This document shows, in pieces, positions 55,258-63,889 of a DNA stretch of 64,000 bases. The notes under the pieces were generated by a model. It worked only from the letters and a program-made list of their open reading frames with translations, had not been told where the DNA came from and ran no database searches. Source of the DNA: Salipiger bermudensis (GTDB lineage Bacteria > Pseudomonadota > Alphaproteobacteria > Rhodobacterales > Rhodobacteraceae). The stretch's first letter is position 1, and each line of letters starts with the position of its first letter. Position numbers and translations under genes: made by a program. Location: positions 279,921 to 343,920 of the forward strand of contig NZ_JAHVIA010000008.1 in NCBI RefSeq assembly GCF_019801965.1, in the 5' to 3' direction.

Positions 55258-57078
55258 TCACTCGGGCTGCCACCACCAGGCGTTTGGCATCCAGTCGATC
55301 CAGTCGCCATAGACCGGGGTTTGCTCGGAAAAGGTCAGTTCCTTGGCATGGGCGATGCGCGAGATGTTCCACTGGTAGATCGGGATCACGTAGCGTCCGG
55401 TGGTCAGGATGCGGTCGAGCGCGCGCGACGCGGCGATGAAATCCTCGCGGCTGGTGGCGTTGAGCAGCGTGTCGATCATCGCGTCGGCCGCCGGGGATTG
55501 CATCCCCATCAGGTTGCGCGAGCCTTCCTGGCCTGCCGCCTCGGAGCCCCAGTAGAGCCGCTGCTCGTTGCCCGGGCTGAGCGAGATGCCACGGCGGAAG
55601 AAGGTCATGTCGAAATCGAAGCGGTTGACGCGCTCGTTATACTGCGCCGAGTCGATCACCGTGACGCGCGGCGCGATGCCCATGCGCTGCAGCGCCTGCA
55701 CGTAGATGTCGATGATCGACTGCTCCTCGCCGGCGCCCTGGTTGAGCACGATCTCGAAGCTGAAGGGCTGGCCCTCGGCATTCTTCATGACGCCGTCCTG
55801 CACCGTCCAGCCGGCGTCCTCCATCAGCCCCATGGCGGCGCGGATGTTGCGCCGGTTGCGGGCGCTGCCGTCGCCCTCGGGCAGGGCATAGCCCTCGAGC
55901 GCGCCGGGCAGGAGCGTGTCGGCAAAGGGCTCGAGCAGCTCGCGCACCCGGCCCTCGGCGGGGCCGCTGCTCATGGCGAGATCGGAGTTGGAGAAATACG
56001 AGGTGATCCGCGGCTGGCGCGAGCCGGTCATGGTCTCGTTGATATATTCGAAGTTGAAGGCGTGGATCATCGCCGCACGCACGCGCCAGTCGGCGAAGGC
56101 GCCGTGGCGGGTGTTCATCACGAAGCCTGTCATGCCGGTGGGCCGGCCATGCGGGATCTCGGATTTCACCACGTCGCCGCGCTGCACGGCGGGGAAATCA
56201 TACTGCGTCTCCCATTTTTCGGCGTTGTTCTCGCGCAGCGCGTTGAGCGCGCCGGCCTTGAAGGCCTCGAACTGCACCGTGCCGTCGCCGAAGAATTCCA
56301 TCCGGATCTCGTCGAGATTGGCCTGGCCGGTCATGAAGGGCAGGTCCTTGCCCCAGTAATCGGGGTTGCGCTTGAGCGAGACGAAGCGGCCGGCCTCGAA
56401 GCTGTCGATGACGTAGGGCGCGCTGGTGATCGGCACCACGTCGAGCCCGCTGGAGCCGAAGTCGCGGCCTTCCCACTGCGCCTTCTTGAGGATCGGGCGC
56501 ATGCCGATGATCAGCGCCAGCTCGCGGTCATCGGTCGAGAAGGTGAAGCGGATCTTGTTCGGGCCGGTCTGCTCCATGCGCTCGACCTGGGACCAGGCGC
56601 CGCGATAGCGCGGATGGCCCTCGGTGCCGAGGGTCTCGTAGCTCCACATCACATCCTCGACGGTGACCGGGCTGCCATCGGAGAAGCGGGCCTCGTCGCG
56701 CAGGGTGAATTCCACCCATTCTCGATTCGGGCCGGTCTCGATGGTTTCCGCGAGCAGCCCATAGAGGGAGAACGGCTCGTCCCAGCTGCGGCCCATCAGG
56801 CTCTCGTAGGCGAGGAAGCGAAGCTGCCACGGCACCGAGCCCTTGAGGATATGCGGGTTGAGGCTGTCGAAGCTGCCGACCTCGCCGGTGACCAGCTTGC
56901 CGCCCTTGGGCGCCTCGGGATTGGCATAGGGCAGGTGATCAAAATCTGGGGGCAGGGCAGGGTCGCCATACATAGCTATGCCATGCGCGGGCTCCGCGGA
57001 GGCGATTCCACCGCAGCCCAGAATCGCCGCCAGCGCCAGTGCGCCGACCGTGCGGCGCGCGAAATAATCGGCCATCAT
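55258..57078 (-). CDS. ABC transporter solute-binding protein (YejA-like, family 5)
   Basis: A 606-residue periplasmic protein with a signal peptide (about 1-28, ending ASA) and a family 5 binding-protein body. The opening YGDPALPPDFDHLPYANPEAPKGG and later T-G-P-N-R-E-W-V match the YejA branch that delivers microcin C and peptides. No yejB, yejE or yejF follows; the entericidin gene lies downstream instead. So it is an orphan receptor or works with a distant transporter. The second ATG gives MADYFARRT. A GCCCCGG/CCGGGGC hairpin (57114-57133) lies in the leader. Confidence 0.88.
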   Translation of the reverse strand: MMADYFARRTVGALALAAILGCGGIASAEPAHGIAMYGDPALPPDFDHLPYANPEAPKGGKLVTGEVGSFDSLNPHILKGSVPWQLRFLAYESLMGRSWDEPFSLYGLLAETIETGPNREWVEFTLRDEARFSDGSPVTVEDVMWSYETLGTEGHPRYRGAWSQVERMEQTGPNKIRFTFSTDDRELALIIGMRPILKKAQWEGRDFGSSGLDVVPITSAPYVIDSFEAGRFVSLKRNPDYWGKDLPFMTGQANLDEIRMEFFGDGTVQFEAFKAGALNALRENNAEKWETQYDFPAVQRGDVVKSEIPHGRPTGMTGFVMNTRHGAFADWRVRAAMIHAFNFEYINETMTGSRQPRITSYFSNSDLAMSSGPAEGRVRELLEPFADTLLPGALEGYALPEGDGSARNRRNIRAAMGLMEDAGWTVQDGVMKNAEGQPFSFEIVLNQGAGEEQSIIDIYVQALQRMGIAPRVTVIDSAQYNERVNRFDFDMTFFRRGISLSPGNEQRLYWGSEAAGQEGSRNLMGMQSPAADAMIDTLLNATSREDFIAASRALDRILTTGRYVIPIYQWNISRIAHAKELTFSEQTPVYGDWIDWMPNAWWWQPE

Positions 57079-57158
57079 TGCTGAAACAATCCCTCACTGC
57101 CCTTGTTTTCTTGGCCCCGGAGGGTACCGGGGCTTTCACGTCTTTTCAAACTTTTAGC

Positions 57159-57187
57159 TTGGACTCCAGCGGTAAAGCGCGTATAAC
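57159..57187 (+). promoter_or_regulatory. Sigma-70-like promoter for the 57.2-kb small RNA
   Basis: TTGGAC at 57159-57164 and TATAAC at 57182-57187 with exactly 17 bases between. Start of transcription would be near 57194. It is the best-formed promoter seen in the window. Confidence 0.65.
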
Positions 57188-57193
57188 GAGGGC

Positions 57194-57269
57194 ACTGCTC
57201 GATAGGTTTCTTGCCTGTATGAAACCTGCCTCAATGACTGAACGCCGGCCTCGTGCCGGCGTTTTTTTT
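57194..57269 (+). ncRNA. Candidate trans-acting small RNA (~75 nt), possibly suhB/mmgR-like
   Basis: Directly after a good promoter comes a 7-bp hairpin (AGGTTTC/GAAACCT, 57204-57227) with loop TTGCCTGTAT, a single-stranded GCCTCAATGACTG, and an intrinsic terminator (9-bp stem AACGCCGGC/GCCGGCGTT at 57241-57263 followed by eight T). There is no coding potential. The layout and the TTGCCTG and CCTGCCTCAA segments recall the alphaproteobacterial suhB/mmgR sRNA family, but I cannot confirm this. It ends 172 bases before the 3-hydroxybutyrate dehydrogenase gene. Confidence 0.65.
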
Positions 57270-57440
57270 GGTCTCGGGCTTCGCTGATGCGGCGCTTTTG
57301 CGGCCAGTCGGCGGCGAGCGCAAGGCCATATTCTTCGCGAAAGCGTGAAGCCGAGATTGCGGAACCGGCAGCTCCCGAATTTGCTTATCTTGCAGGTGCA
57401 GCATTGCTATGCTGCCGCTGAAAAAAGCGAGGAGTTTCAC

Positions 57441-58214
57441 ATGTCTCTCAAGGGCAAGACCGCAATCATCACCGGCTCGAACTCGGGCATCGGGCTTGGC
57501 GTGGCGCGCGAGCTGGCGCGGGCCGGCGCCTCGGTGGTGCTCAATTCCTTCACCGACAACGCCGAGGATCACAAGCTCGCCGAGGATCTCGGCAAGGAGT
57601 TCGGCGTCGAAGCGCGTTATATCCAGGCGGACATGTCCAAGGGCGAGGACTGCCGCGCGCTGATCGAGAAAGCCGGCGCCTGCGACATTCTCGTAAACAA
57701 TGCCGGCATCCAGCACGTCTCTCCGATCGACGAGTTCCCGGTCGAGAAGTGGGACGCGATCATCGCGATCAACATGAATTCCGCCTTCCACTGCACCGCC
57801 GCGGCGCTGCCGCTGATGCGCCAGGCGGGCTGGGGCCGGGTGGTCAACATCGCCTCGGCGCACGGGCTCACCGCCTCGCCCTACAAGTCGGCCTACGTGG
57901 CGGCCAAGCACGGCGTCGTGGGGATGACCAAGGTGGTGGCGCTGGAGACCGCCAAGGAGCCGATCACCGCCAACGCGATCTGCCCAGGCTACGTCAAGAC
58001 GCCGCTGGTCGAGGCGCAGATCCCAGACACGGCGAAGAAATACGACATGACCGAGGACGAGGTGATCGAGAAGGTCATTCTCGAGCGCCAGCCCTCGAAG
58101 GAATTTGCCACCACCGAGCAGATCGGCGGCACCGCGGTGTTCCTGTGCTCGGACGCGGCGGCGCAGATCACCGGCACGACGATCTCGGTCGACGGCGGCT
58201 GGACGGCGCTTTGA
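57441..58214 (+). CDS. bdhA: D-3-hydroxybutyrate dehydrogenase
   Basis: Oxidises 3-hydroxybutyrate to acetoacetate in PHB and ketone-body use. The 257-residue short-chain dehydrogenase has the cofactor motif T-G-S-N-S-G-I-G (11-18), N-N-A-G at 86-89 and the catalytic Ser139, Tyr152, Lys156. The stretch N-I-A-S-A-H-G-L-T-A-S-P-Y-K-S is characteristic of this dehydrogenase. ATG 57441 has AGGAG 6 bases upstream. A PHB depolymerase-like gene lies 1.7 kb downstream, supporting the substrate. Confidence 0.93.
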   Translation: MSLKGKTAIITGSNSGIGLGVARELARAGASVVLNSFTDNAEDHKLAEDLGKEFGVEARYIQADMSKGEDCRALIEKAGACDILVNNAGIQHVSPIDEFPVEKWDAIIAINMNSAFHCTAAALPLMRQAGWGRVVNIASAHGLTASPYKSAYVAAKHGVVGMTKVVALETAKEPITANAICPGYVKTPLVEAQIPDTAKKYDMTEDEVIEKVILERQPSKEFATTEQIGGTAVFLCSDAAAQITGTTISVDGGWTAL

Positions 58215-58235
58215 GGCGATTGGCCACGGGCAGAG

Positions 58236-58304
58236 AGGGGCGCTGCCCCTCTTGGCCTGCGGCCAATTCACCCCGGGATATTTTCGGCCAGAAGAAGACC
58301 GGGG
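58236..58304 (-). repeat. Dispersed intergenic repeat, full-length copy, inverted (three hairpins)
   Basis: Read on the minus strand: hairpin 1 CCCCGG ... CCGGGG (58271-58304) with CTTCTTCTGG and AAAATA in its loop; hairpin 2 TTGGCC-GCA-GGCCAA (58252-58266); hairpin 3 AGGGG-CAGCG-CCCCT (58236-58250). It is the only copy between two genes of the same direction (dehydrogenase and patatin). Confidence 0.78.
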
Positions 58305-58324
58305 CGTTGTGAAAGGGGGCCGAG

Positions 58325-59374
58325 ATGACCCGGCGGATCAACCTTGCGCTGCAGGGCGGCGGCGCGCATGGCGCCTTCACCTGGGGCGTGCTCGACCGGC
58401 TGCTCGAGGAGGACGATCTCGAGATCGCCGGGATCTCCGGCGCATCGGCCGGGGCGCTCAACGGCGCGGCGCTGAAGGCGGGGCTGGTGCGCGGCGGGCG
58501 CGAGGGCGCGCGCGAGACGCTGGACTGGCTCTGGCACGAGGTCGCGGGGCTGCGCGACATCTCGATCCCGGAATGGATGCATGCCTGGCTGCCACCGGCC
58601 GGCACGGTGAGCAACGCGGTTCAGTATTCGCTGCCATTTGCTGCCGGCGAGGCGGTGGGGCGGATGCTGTCGCCCTATGCCTGGGGACCGCTCTACCGCA
58701 ACCCGCTCGAAGACATCCTCCGGCGCATGGAATTCGCCGATATCTGCGCCGATGCCGGGCCGGAATTCTTCGTCTCCGCCACCTCGGTGCGCGACGGCAA
58801 GGTGCGGGTCTTCGAGGGCGACAAGCTCTGCCCCGAGGCCATCCTCGCTTCCGCCTGCCTGCCGACGCTGTTCCAGGCGGTGGAACTGACCGACCCGGAG
58901 ACCGGGGTCACCGAGGCGTTCTGGGATGGCGGCTATTCCGGCAACCCGGCGCTGTTCCCGCTGTTCAAGCCGGCGCTGCCCGATGACCTGGTGATCGTCA
59001 ACATCAACCCGATCGTGCGCGAGGCGGTGCCGGTGACGCCGCCGGAGATCCAGAACAGGATCAACGAAATCAGCTTCAACGCGGCGCTCCTGCGCGAGCT
59101 GCGCGCCATCGAGTTCGTTCAGCGCCTGATTGAGGCGGGCTCCGTTCGCGAGGGCGCGATGAAGAAACTCCGGGTCCACATGATCGCCGATGACGACCTG
59201 ATGAACGACCTCTCGGTCGCCACCAAGATGGTGCCGCTGCCCACGGTTGTGGCGCAGCTCAAGGCCGCCGGGCGGCGCGCCGCGGGCAGCTTCCTGAGCA
59301 CGCATGGCGCGGCGCTGGGGGAACGGCAGACCGCCGATCTGCGCGAGATGTTCTCTTCGCCGATGCGCCACTGA
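58325..59374 (+). CDS. Patatin-like phospholipase
   Basis: A 349-residue lipid acyl hydrolase. The oxyanion stretch Q-G-G-G-A-H-G is at 10-16, the nucleophile Ser41 is in G-A-S-A-G and the catalytic Asp201 in D-G-G. No signal peptide is seen, so it acts on membrane lipids or PHB granules from the cytosol. It starts 110 bases after the dehydrogenase and could share its transcript if the intervening repeat does not stop it. A PHB-related function is suggested by the neighbourhood only. Confidence 0.88.
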   Translation: MTRRINLALQGGGAHGAFTWGVLDRLLEEDDLEIAGISGASAGALNGAALKAGLVRGGREGARETLDWLWHEVAGLRDISIPEWMHAWLPPAGTVSNAVQYSLPFAAGEAVGRMLSPYAWGPLYRNPLEDILRRMEFADICADAGPEFFVSATSVRDGKVRVFEGDKLCPEAILASACLPTLFQAVELTDPETGVTEAFWDGGYSGNPALFPLFKPALPDDLVIVNINPIVREAVPVTPPEIQNRINEISFNAALLRELRAIEFVQRLIEAGSVREGAMKKLRVHMIADDDLMNDLSVATKMVPLPTVVAQLKAAGRRAAGSFLSTHGAALGERQTADLREMFSSPMRH

Positions 59375-59594
59375 GGCCACCTGGCGGGGCATGTTTCGCC
59401 CGGAAGGGTTGAAAACACGGACCAGACTGACCTAATACTTCCAAGAGCCGGGGCAGCCCCGGACAGATGGAGACTTGATGCTGGAGATTGCGGGCAACCG
59501 CGCGATCCTTTTCACGGATCGCTGAACCCAAACGCTTCGTCCGCGCGATGGCCGGACGGCGCTATGCTTTGCGTTCACTCCAAGGGCATCCCCC

Positions 59595-59852
59595 ATGAAC
59601 ATTTCCAAACACGAACAGCGCGTGCTTCACGTGCTGGCACAGGGTGGCGCGATCCGCTTCGATCGCGCCCAGAACGGCAAGGTGCGCGCGGTGAGCTGCA
59701 TCACCCGCGACGGGCTCGTGCTGACCGATTGCACGCTGCCGGTCTTCGAGCGATTGCGACGACGACGCCTGATCCGCTCCTGCGGCGGGCATCCCTACCG
59801 CATCACACGCCACGGGCTGGCGAGCGTGCGCGCGCAGCTCGACAACCGCTGA
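59595..59852 (+). CDS. YjhX family (UPF0386) protein
   Basis: An 85-residue protein with the family signature [20 protein letters not shown] and C-terminal [19 protein letters not shown]. In E. coli the homologue is called a toxin of a toxin-antitoxin pair; no matching antitoxin gene adjoins here. The fold looks like a small winged helix. The 220-base gap before it holds a hairpin (GCGATCC/GGATCGC, 59503-59523) without a T-run and no further gene that I can support. Confidence 0.85.
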   Translation: MNISKHEQRVLHVLAQGGAIRFDRAQNGKVRAVSCITRDGLVLTDCTLPVFERLRRRRLIRSCGGHPYRITRHGLASVRAQLDNR

Positions 59853-59887
59853 GCCGCGCGGCCCGGCGGCGGCACCCGTCGCCGGGC

Positions 59888-60934
59888 CTACCCCCCGAGC
59901 CCCCAGAACCGCGCAATCCGGCGCACCGCGCAGAGGCCGCCATCGTTGATATAGGCCGCCTCACTGCCGCAGGGCTCCGGCGCGCCATCGGCGTCGATCG
60001 GCACCGCGTGCGGGAAGGCCTCAATGGTCCAGGTCTCCAGCCGGGTCTCGCCCGCGGCGTCATGGTAGAGGTGCCGGGTGGCGCCGCCGTAGATCTCGCT
60101 GGCGTCGGGCAGCGCGTCGATCCCCTGCAGGCTGGCCCATTGCTCTGTCAGCTCTTGGAGATTGGCCGGATCGACCGTCTCGTCTCCGAGACCCTGCCAG
60201 ATCGAGACGCGCGGCCAGGTCTCGGGCAGGACCGCGGCGGCCTCCTGCACGAAGCCGGCCCAATCCGCAGGGCTGCGATCGGTGGCAGTGAAGAAGCGGG
60301 TAATGCCGCAGGCATAGCTGGCATCGGCCCCGTCCTGAGCGAAGACATTGTAGTGCAGCGTGTACCAGGTGAAATCGAACAGGCCCACCGGCCGGTTGCA
60401 GCCATAGGGCAGCCCGGCGATGATCGCCCCTCCGGCAAAGCGATCGGGATGGTTGGCCAGCATCACCGCGCTCATGGCGCCGCCCGCAGACAGGCCCAGC
60501 ACGTAGACCCGGGCGGCATCGGCGCTCTCGGTGGCGAGCACGTGGTCGATCATCTGCAGGATCGAGGCGCTTTCGCCGAGGCCCGGCTGGTTGTCATCGC
60601 TATCGAACCAGCGGAAACAGCCGCGCTCCATGTTGTCCTCGCGCTGCTGCGGCAGCAGGAGCAGCGCCCCCAGATCCTCGGCCAGCGCCACCAGCCCGGT
60701 CTCGTCATCGAACCCCTCGGCGCTCATCAGGCAGCCGTGCAGCGCGACGATGAGCGGCGCAGGCGTGGTGAGCTCGGAGCCCTGGGCCTCGGGCCGGTAG
60801 AGGAAGGCATCGAGCGCGCCGGGATTGTCGCCGAACCCGCTCAGCGGCTCGAGCGCGCGGGCCGGCGTCAGGGAAAGGGGCAGGGCGAGGCAGACAGGCA
60901 GGACAAGGGAAAGCATGCGGGACAAACAGGACAT
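59888..60934 (-). CDS. Exported PHB depolymerase-like esterase
   Basis: A 348-residue secreted alpha/beta hydrolase with a signal peptide (about 1-28). The lipase box G-L-S149-A-G-G, the oxyanion L-H-G-C near 65-68 and L-P-Y-G-C-N are typical of extracellular poly(3-hydroxybutyrate) depolymerase/feruloyl-esterase family enzymes. Several cysteines probably form disulphides. ATG 60934 is chosen because AAAGGA lies 8 bases upstream; an ATG six codons later is possible. Its product, 3-hydroxybutyrate, could feed the dehydrogenase encoded at 57.4 kb. Confidence 0.85.
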   Translation of the reverse strand: MSCLSRMLSLVLPVCLALPLSLTPARALEPLSGFGDNPGALDAFLYRPEAQGSELTTPAPLIVALHGCLMSAEGFDDETGLVALAEDLGALLLLPQQREDNMERGCFRWFDSDDNQPGLGESASILQMIDHVLATESADAARVYVLGLSAGGAMSAVMLANHPDRFAGGAIIAGLPYGCNRPVGLFDFTWYTLHYNVFAQDGADASYACGITRFFTATDRSPADWAGFVQEAAAVLPETWPRVSIWQGLGDETVDPANLQELTEQWASLQGIDALPDASEIYGGATRHLYHDAAGETRLETWTIEAFPHAVPIDADGAPEPCGSEAAYINDGGLCAVRRIARFWGLGG

Positions 60935-61095
60935 GCGGGCATCCTTTAAAAATGGCACAAAACGAATGAGAGAACTCTCCCATAGGTTGCCCGATATTGC
61001 CAGCATGACGCGCAACCTCGTGACAGACTGACGCGCTGCAAGTGTCTGACGCCGCTCGCGGAGGCAGCGTGGCGGCTGCCGCGAGGGCGATCGGT

Positions 61096-61791
61096 TCAGG
61101 AGGCCTTGCGGACCGGCTCGACCCGGGGTTTGTCGCCCGGCCGATCGGGCGGGTAGACCAGACCGGCGGAGATCACCAGCTTGGCGGCATCCTCGATGCT
61201 CATGTCGAGCTCGACCACGTCTTCCTCGGGGAAGAACAGCAGGAAGCCGGAGGTTGGGTTCGGGGTCGTCGGGACGAAGACCGAGGTCAGCCCTGCCATG
61301 GTCTCGGCGCGATCGGCGACCTCGCCCTTGGCCTGGGTCGAGATGAAGCCGATGGCCCAGATGCCCTTGCGGGGATATTGCACCAGGCAGGCCTTCTCGA
61401 AGCTGCGCTCGGACTGGGCAAACACCGTCTCGGCGATCTGCTTGATGCCGGAATAGATCGAGCGCACCACCGGGGTGCGTTCGACCAGGGTCTCGGCGAA
61501 GCGGATCAGAGAGCGCCCGATCAGCCCCTTGGCGATCCATCCCACCAGAATGGTGAAGACCAGGAAGAAGATGACGCCGAGGCCGCGCAGGTTGATGCCG
61601 ATATAGGCCTCGGGATTGAACTGGTCGGGGATCAGCGGCAGCACGAAGCCGTCGACCCAGCCGAACATCGTCCAGATCAGCCAGATCGTCAGGCCGATGG
61701 GCGCGATGACCACCAGCCCCGTCAGAAAGCTCGCGCGCAGGGAGGCCAGCAGGCCCGGCCTGCGCGGTTTGTCGTCGAAGGGGGTGTTCAT
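61096..61791 (-). CDS. DUF502 family membrane protein
   Basis: A 231-residue protein with two transmembrane helices (about 18-45 and 68-95) and a cytosolic or periplasmic C-terminal domain holding the family motifs V-V-R-S-I-Y-S-G-I-K-Q and F-V-P-T-T-P-N-P-T-S-G. Function is unknown across the family; it is common in alphaproteobacteria. It is a single-gene unit with 161 bases to the next gene on each transcript side. Confidence 0.9.
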   Translation of the reverse strand: MNTPFDDKPRRPGLLASLRASFLTGLVVIAPIGLTIWLIWTMFGWVDGFVLPLIPDQFNPEAYIGINLRGLGVIFFLVFTILVGWIAKGLIGRSLIRFAETLVERTPVVRSIYSGIKQIAETVFAQSERSFEKACLVQYPRKGIWAIGFISTQAKGEVADRAETMAGLTSVFVPTTPNPTSGFLLFFPEEDVVELDMSIEDAAKLVISAGLVYPPDRPGDKPRVEPVRKAS

Positions 61792-61870
61792 TGTCCGTCC
61801 AGAAGCCGAGTGCCTGAATGAAGGTAAGCGCTCGCATTCCGGTCTACAATGATGCTCCGAAAGCGAAAGC

Positions 61871-62788
61871 TCAATTTCGGGGCAGGGCGCTCATTTCCTT
61901 TGCGATGCGTGCCCCGAGCCGCGCGTTGTTGAGAACCAGCGCGATGTTGGACTCCAGCGAGCGGCCCTCGGTGAGCTCGAAGATGCGCTGCAGCAGGTAG
62001 GGCGTCAGATCCTTGCCGCGGATGCCGTGGGTCTCGGCATCGGCATTGGCGCGCTCGATCACCGGGGTCATCTCGGCGCGGGCGATCTCGGCCTCGACCG
62101 GGATCGGGTTGGCCACGAGCTGGCCGCCGGGCAGTCCGAGCGCAGCCCGCATGGCCTGCGCTTCGGCGATGGCACGCGGCGTGTCCATGCGCAGCGGCGC
62201 CCGCAACCCGGCCTCGCGCGACCAGAAGGCCGGCAGCTGGTCCTGGCCGAAGGCGATCACCGGAACCCCAAGGGTTTCAAGCACTTCCAGCGTCTTGGGC
62301 AGGTCGAGGATCGCCTTTGCCCCGGCGCAGACCACGGTGACGGCGGTCTGGGCCAGCTCCTGCAGGTCGGCGGAGACGTCGAAGCTCTGCTCGGCGCCCT
62401 TGTGCACGCCGCCGATGCCGCCGGTGGCGAAGGTCGAGATGCCGGCCTGCGCGGCGGCGATCATGGTGGCGGCCACGGTGGTGGCGCCGGTGCGGCCCTG
62501 CGCCATGCACACGGCGAGATCGGCACGGCTCAGCTTGGCGACACCGCGGGCCTGCGCCAGCGCCTCGAGCTGGGCATCCTCGAGACCGACGCAGAGTTCA
62601 CCGTCGATCACCGCGATGGTCGCGGGCTCGGCACCTTCCTCGCGGATCACCGCCTCGACCTTGCGGGCCATATCGAGGTTCTGCGGCCACGGCATGCCGT
62701 GGGTGATGATCGTCGATTCCAGCGCGACGACGGGGGCGCCCTTGGCGAGGGCGTCGGCGACGGCGGCGGAAAGTCTGATGAGGCTCAT
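61871..62788 (-). CDS. psuG: Pseudouridine-5'-phosphate glycosidase
   Basis: Splits pseudouridine 5'-phosphate into ribose 5-phosphate and uracil. The 305-residue protein has the family core A-L-E-S-T-I-I-T-H-G-M-P (22-33), T-V-A-A-T-M and F-A-T-G-G-I-G-G-V-H. It overlaps psuK by 4 bases (ATGA), so kinase and glycosidase are made together for catabolism of the modified nucleoside from RNA turnover. Confidence 0.95.
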   Translation of the reverse strand: MSLIRLSAAVADALAKGAPVVALESTIITHGMPWPQNLDMARKVEAVIREEGAEPATIAVIDGELCVGLEDAQLEALAQARGVAKLSRADLAVCMAQGRTGATTVAATMIAAAQAGISTFATGGIGGVHKGAEQSFDVSADLQELAQTAVTVVCAGAKAILDLPKTLEVLETLGVPVIAFGQDQLPAFWSREAGLRAPLRMDTPRAIAEAQAMRAALGLPGGQLVANPIPVEAEIARAEMTPVIERANADAETHGIRGKDLTPYLLQRIFELTEGRSLESNIALVLNNARLGARIAKEMSALPRN

Positions 62789-63678
62789 GAGGCGATGTCT
62801 CCGGAAACGTAGGCTGCGGCGGCATCCAGAGCGAGGGTCAATGCCTCGGCCCGGGCCGCACCGCGCAGCTCTGCCACAATATGCGCCGCCATGAAAGTGT
62901 CGCCGGCGCCGGTGACGCGGGTCACCAGAACCTCCGGTGGCCGCTCGGCCACGAGACCGTCGGCGGTGGCATCGCAGGCGGCGTCGCCACCATTGGTCAC
63001 CACGGCCCGCGCGGCGCCGCGTTCCACAAGCTTTGCAGCGGCTTCCGGGGCGCTCTTGAAGCTTTCCTGACAGAGCAGGCCGGCTTCCTCGAGGTTCACG
63101 TAGAGCACGCCGCGACCGGCGCGGAGGAACGGCATCAGGCGCTCGGCCTTGCCGGGGCTCGCGGGCGCGATGCGCATGTCGGCCTTCGCGAAGGCCGCGT
63201 CGCGGACGATCTCGTCGAGCAGCGTTTCCTTGAGGTTGCCGTCAAGCGCCACGGAGCCGGTGAACGGCGCCTCGCTGGTGCCCAGCGTGCCATCCGAGAG
63301 CGGCCTCAGGATACGCGAGCCGGCACGCTCGAGCGAATGGGCGTCTGCGATCGCGGCGATCAACCCGTTGGCGCCTTCGACGGCCATGTAGCGATCGGTC
63401 GGAAGGTCTTCGGAACGATAGAGAAACCGGGTGTCGCAGCCCAGCTGCTCGCAGGCCTCCGCCAGCTCGTGGCCCTCGGGATCCTGACCGACCGCAGAGA
63501 GCAGCGCCGGGCGCAGTCCGAAGCGCGCCAGCGTCATCGCGATGTTGAGCGCCACGCCGCCGGGCAGCCGGGTGATCCGGCCGGGCACGTCGGAGCCTTG
63601 GCGCATGTGGCTGGCGGAGCGGCCGATCACGTCCCAGAGAACGGAGCCGATGCAGAGAATGTCCGGTGTATCATCCAT
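62785..63678 (-). CDS. psuK: Pseudouridine kinase (PfkB family)
   Basis: Phosphorylates pseudouridine, giving the substrate of PsuG. The 297-residue ribokinase-fold protein has the N-terminal glycine pair region (R-L-P-G-G-V-A-L-N-I-A) and the catalytic C-terminal motif G-A-G-D-T-F-M-A-A. The assignment as pseudouridine rather than other sugar kinase relies on its coupling to psuG. The 211 bases upstream to the transposase fragment hold its promoter; nothing else is recognised there. Confidence 0.9.
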   Translation of the reverse strand: MDDTPDILCIGSVLWDVIGRSASHMRQGSDVPGRITRLPGGVALNIAMTLARFGLRPALLSAVGQDPEGHELAEACEQLGCDTRFLYRSEDLPTDRYMAVEGANGLIAAIADAHSLERAGSRILRPLSDGTLGTSEAPFTGSVALDGNLKETLLDEIVRDAAFAKADMRIAPASPGKAERLMPFLRAGRGVLYVNLEEAGLLCQESFKSAPEAAAKLVERGAARAVVTNGGDAACDATADGLVAERPPEVLVTRVTGAGDTFMAAHIVAELRGAARAEALTLALDAAAAYVSGDIAS

Positions 63679-63889
63679 GGGTTCGTTGTGACCGAGGCGC
63701 AGAGCACGGGCAAGGGTCGAGATGGTTTTCGCGGCGGCGCGCAGACAATTCGCGAGCTGCGCTGCTGATTGATGCGCGGGCGTGGCGCATGCGCGCGGAA
63801 TTCGGTAAAGGGATCAACAGGTCAAACGGGCGTGCGCGCGCCGCAGAGGCCCGGAAGGCGGCTCCAGGGCGGGTGCCGGATTGTGTGCG

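Noticed and set aside
57114..57133. GCCCCGG/CCGGGGC hairpin as a separate terminator upstream of the 57.2-kb sRNA.
   Set aside because: It is not followed by a proper T-run on either strand; more likely leader structure of the YejA-like gene.
59478..59525. 15-codon frame (MLEIAGNRAILFTDR) ahead of yjhX, overlapping a hairpin.
   Set aside because: Too short, no clear ribosome site and the hairpin lacks a T-run; kept only as a note in the gap description.
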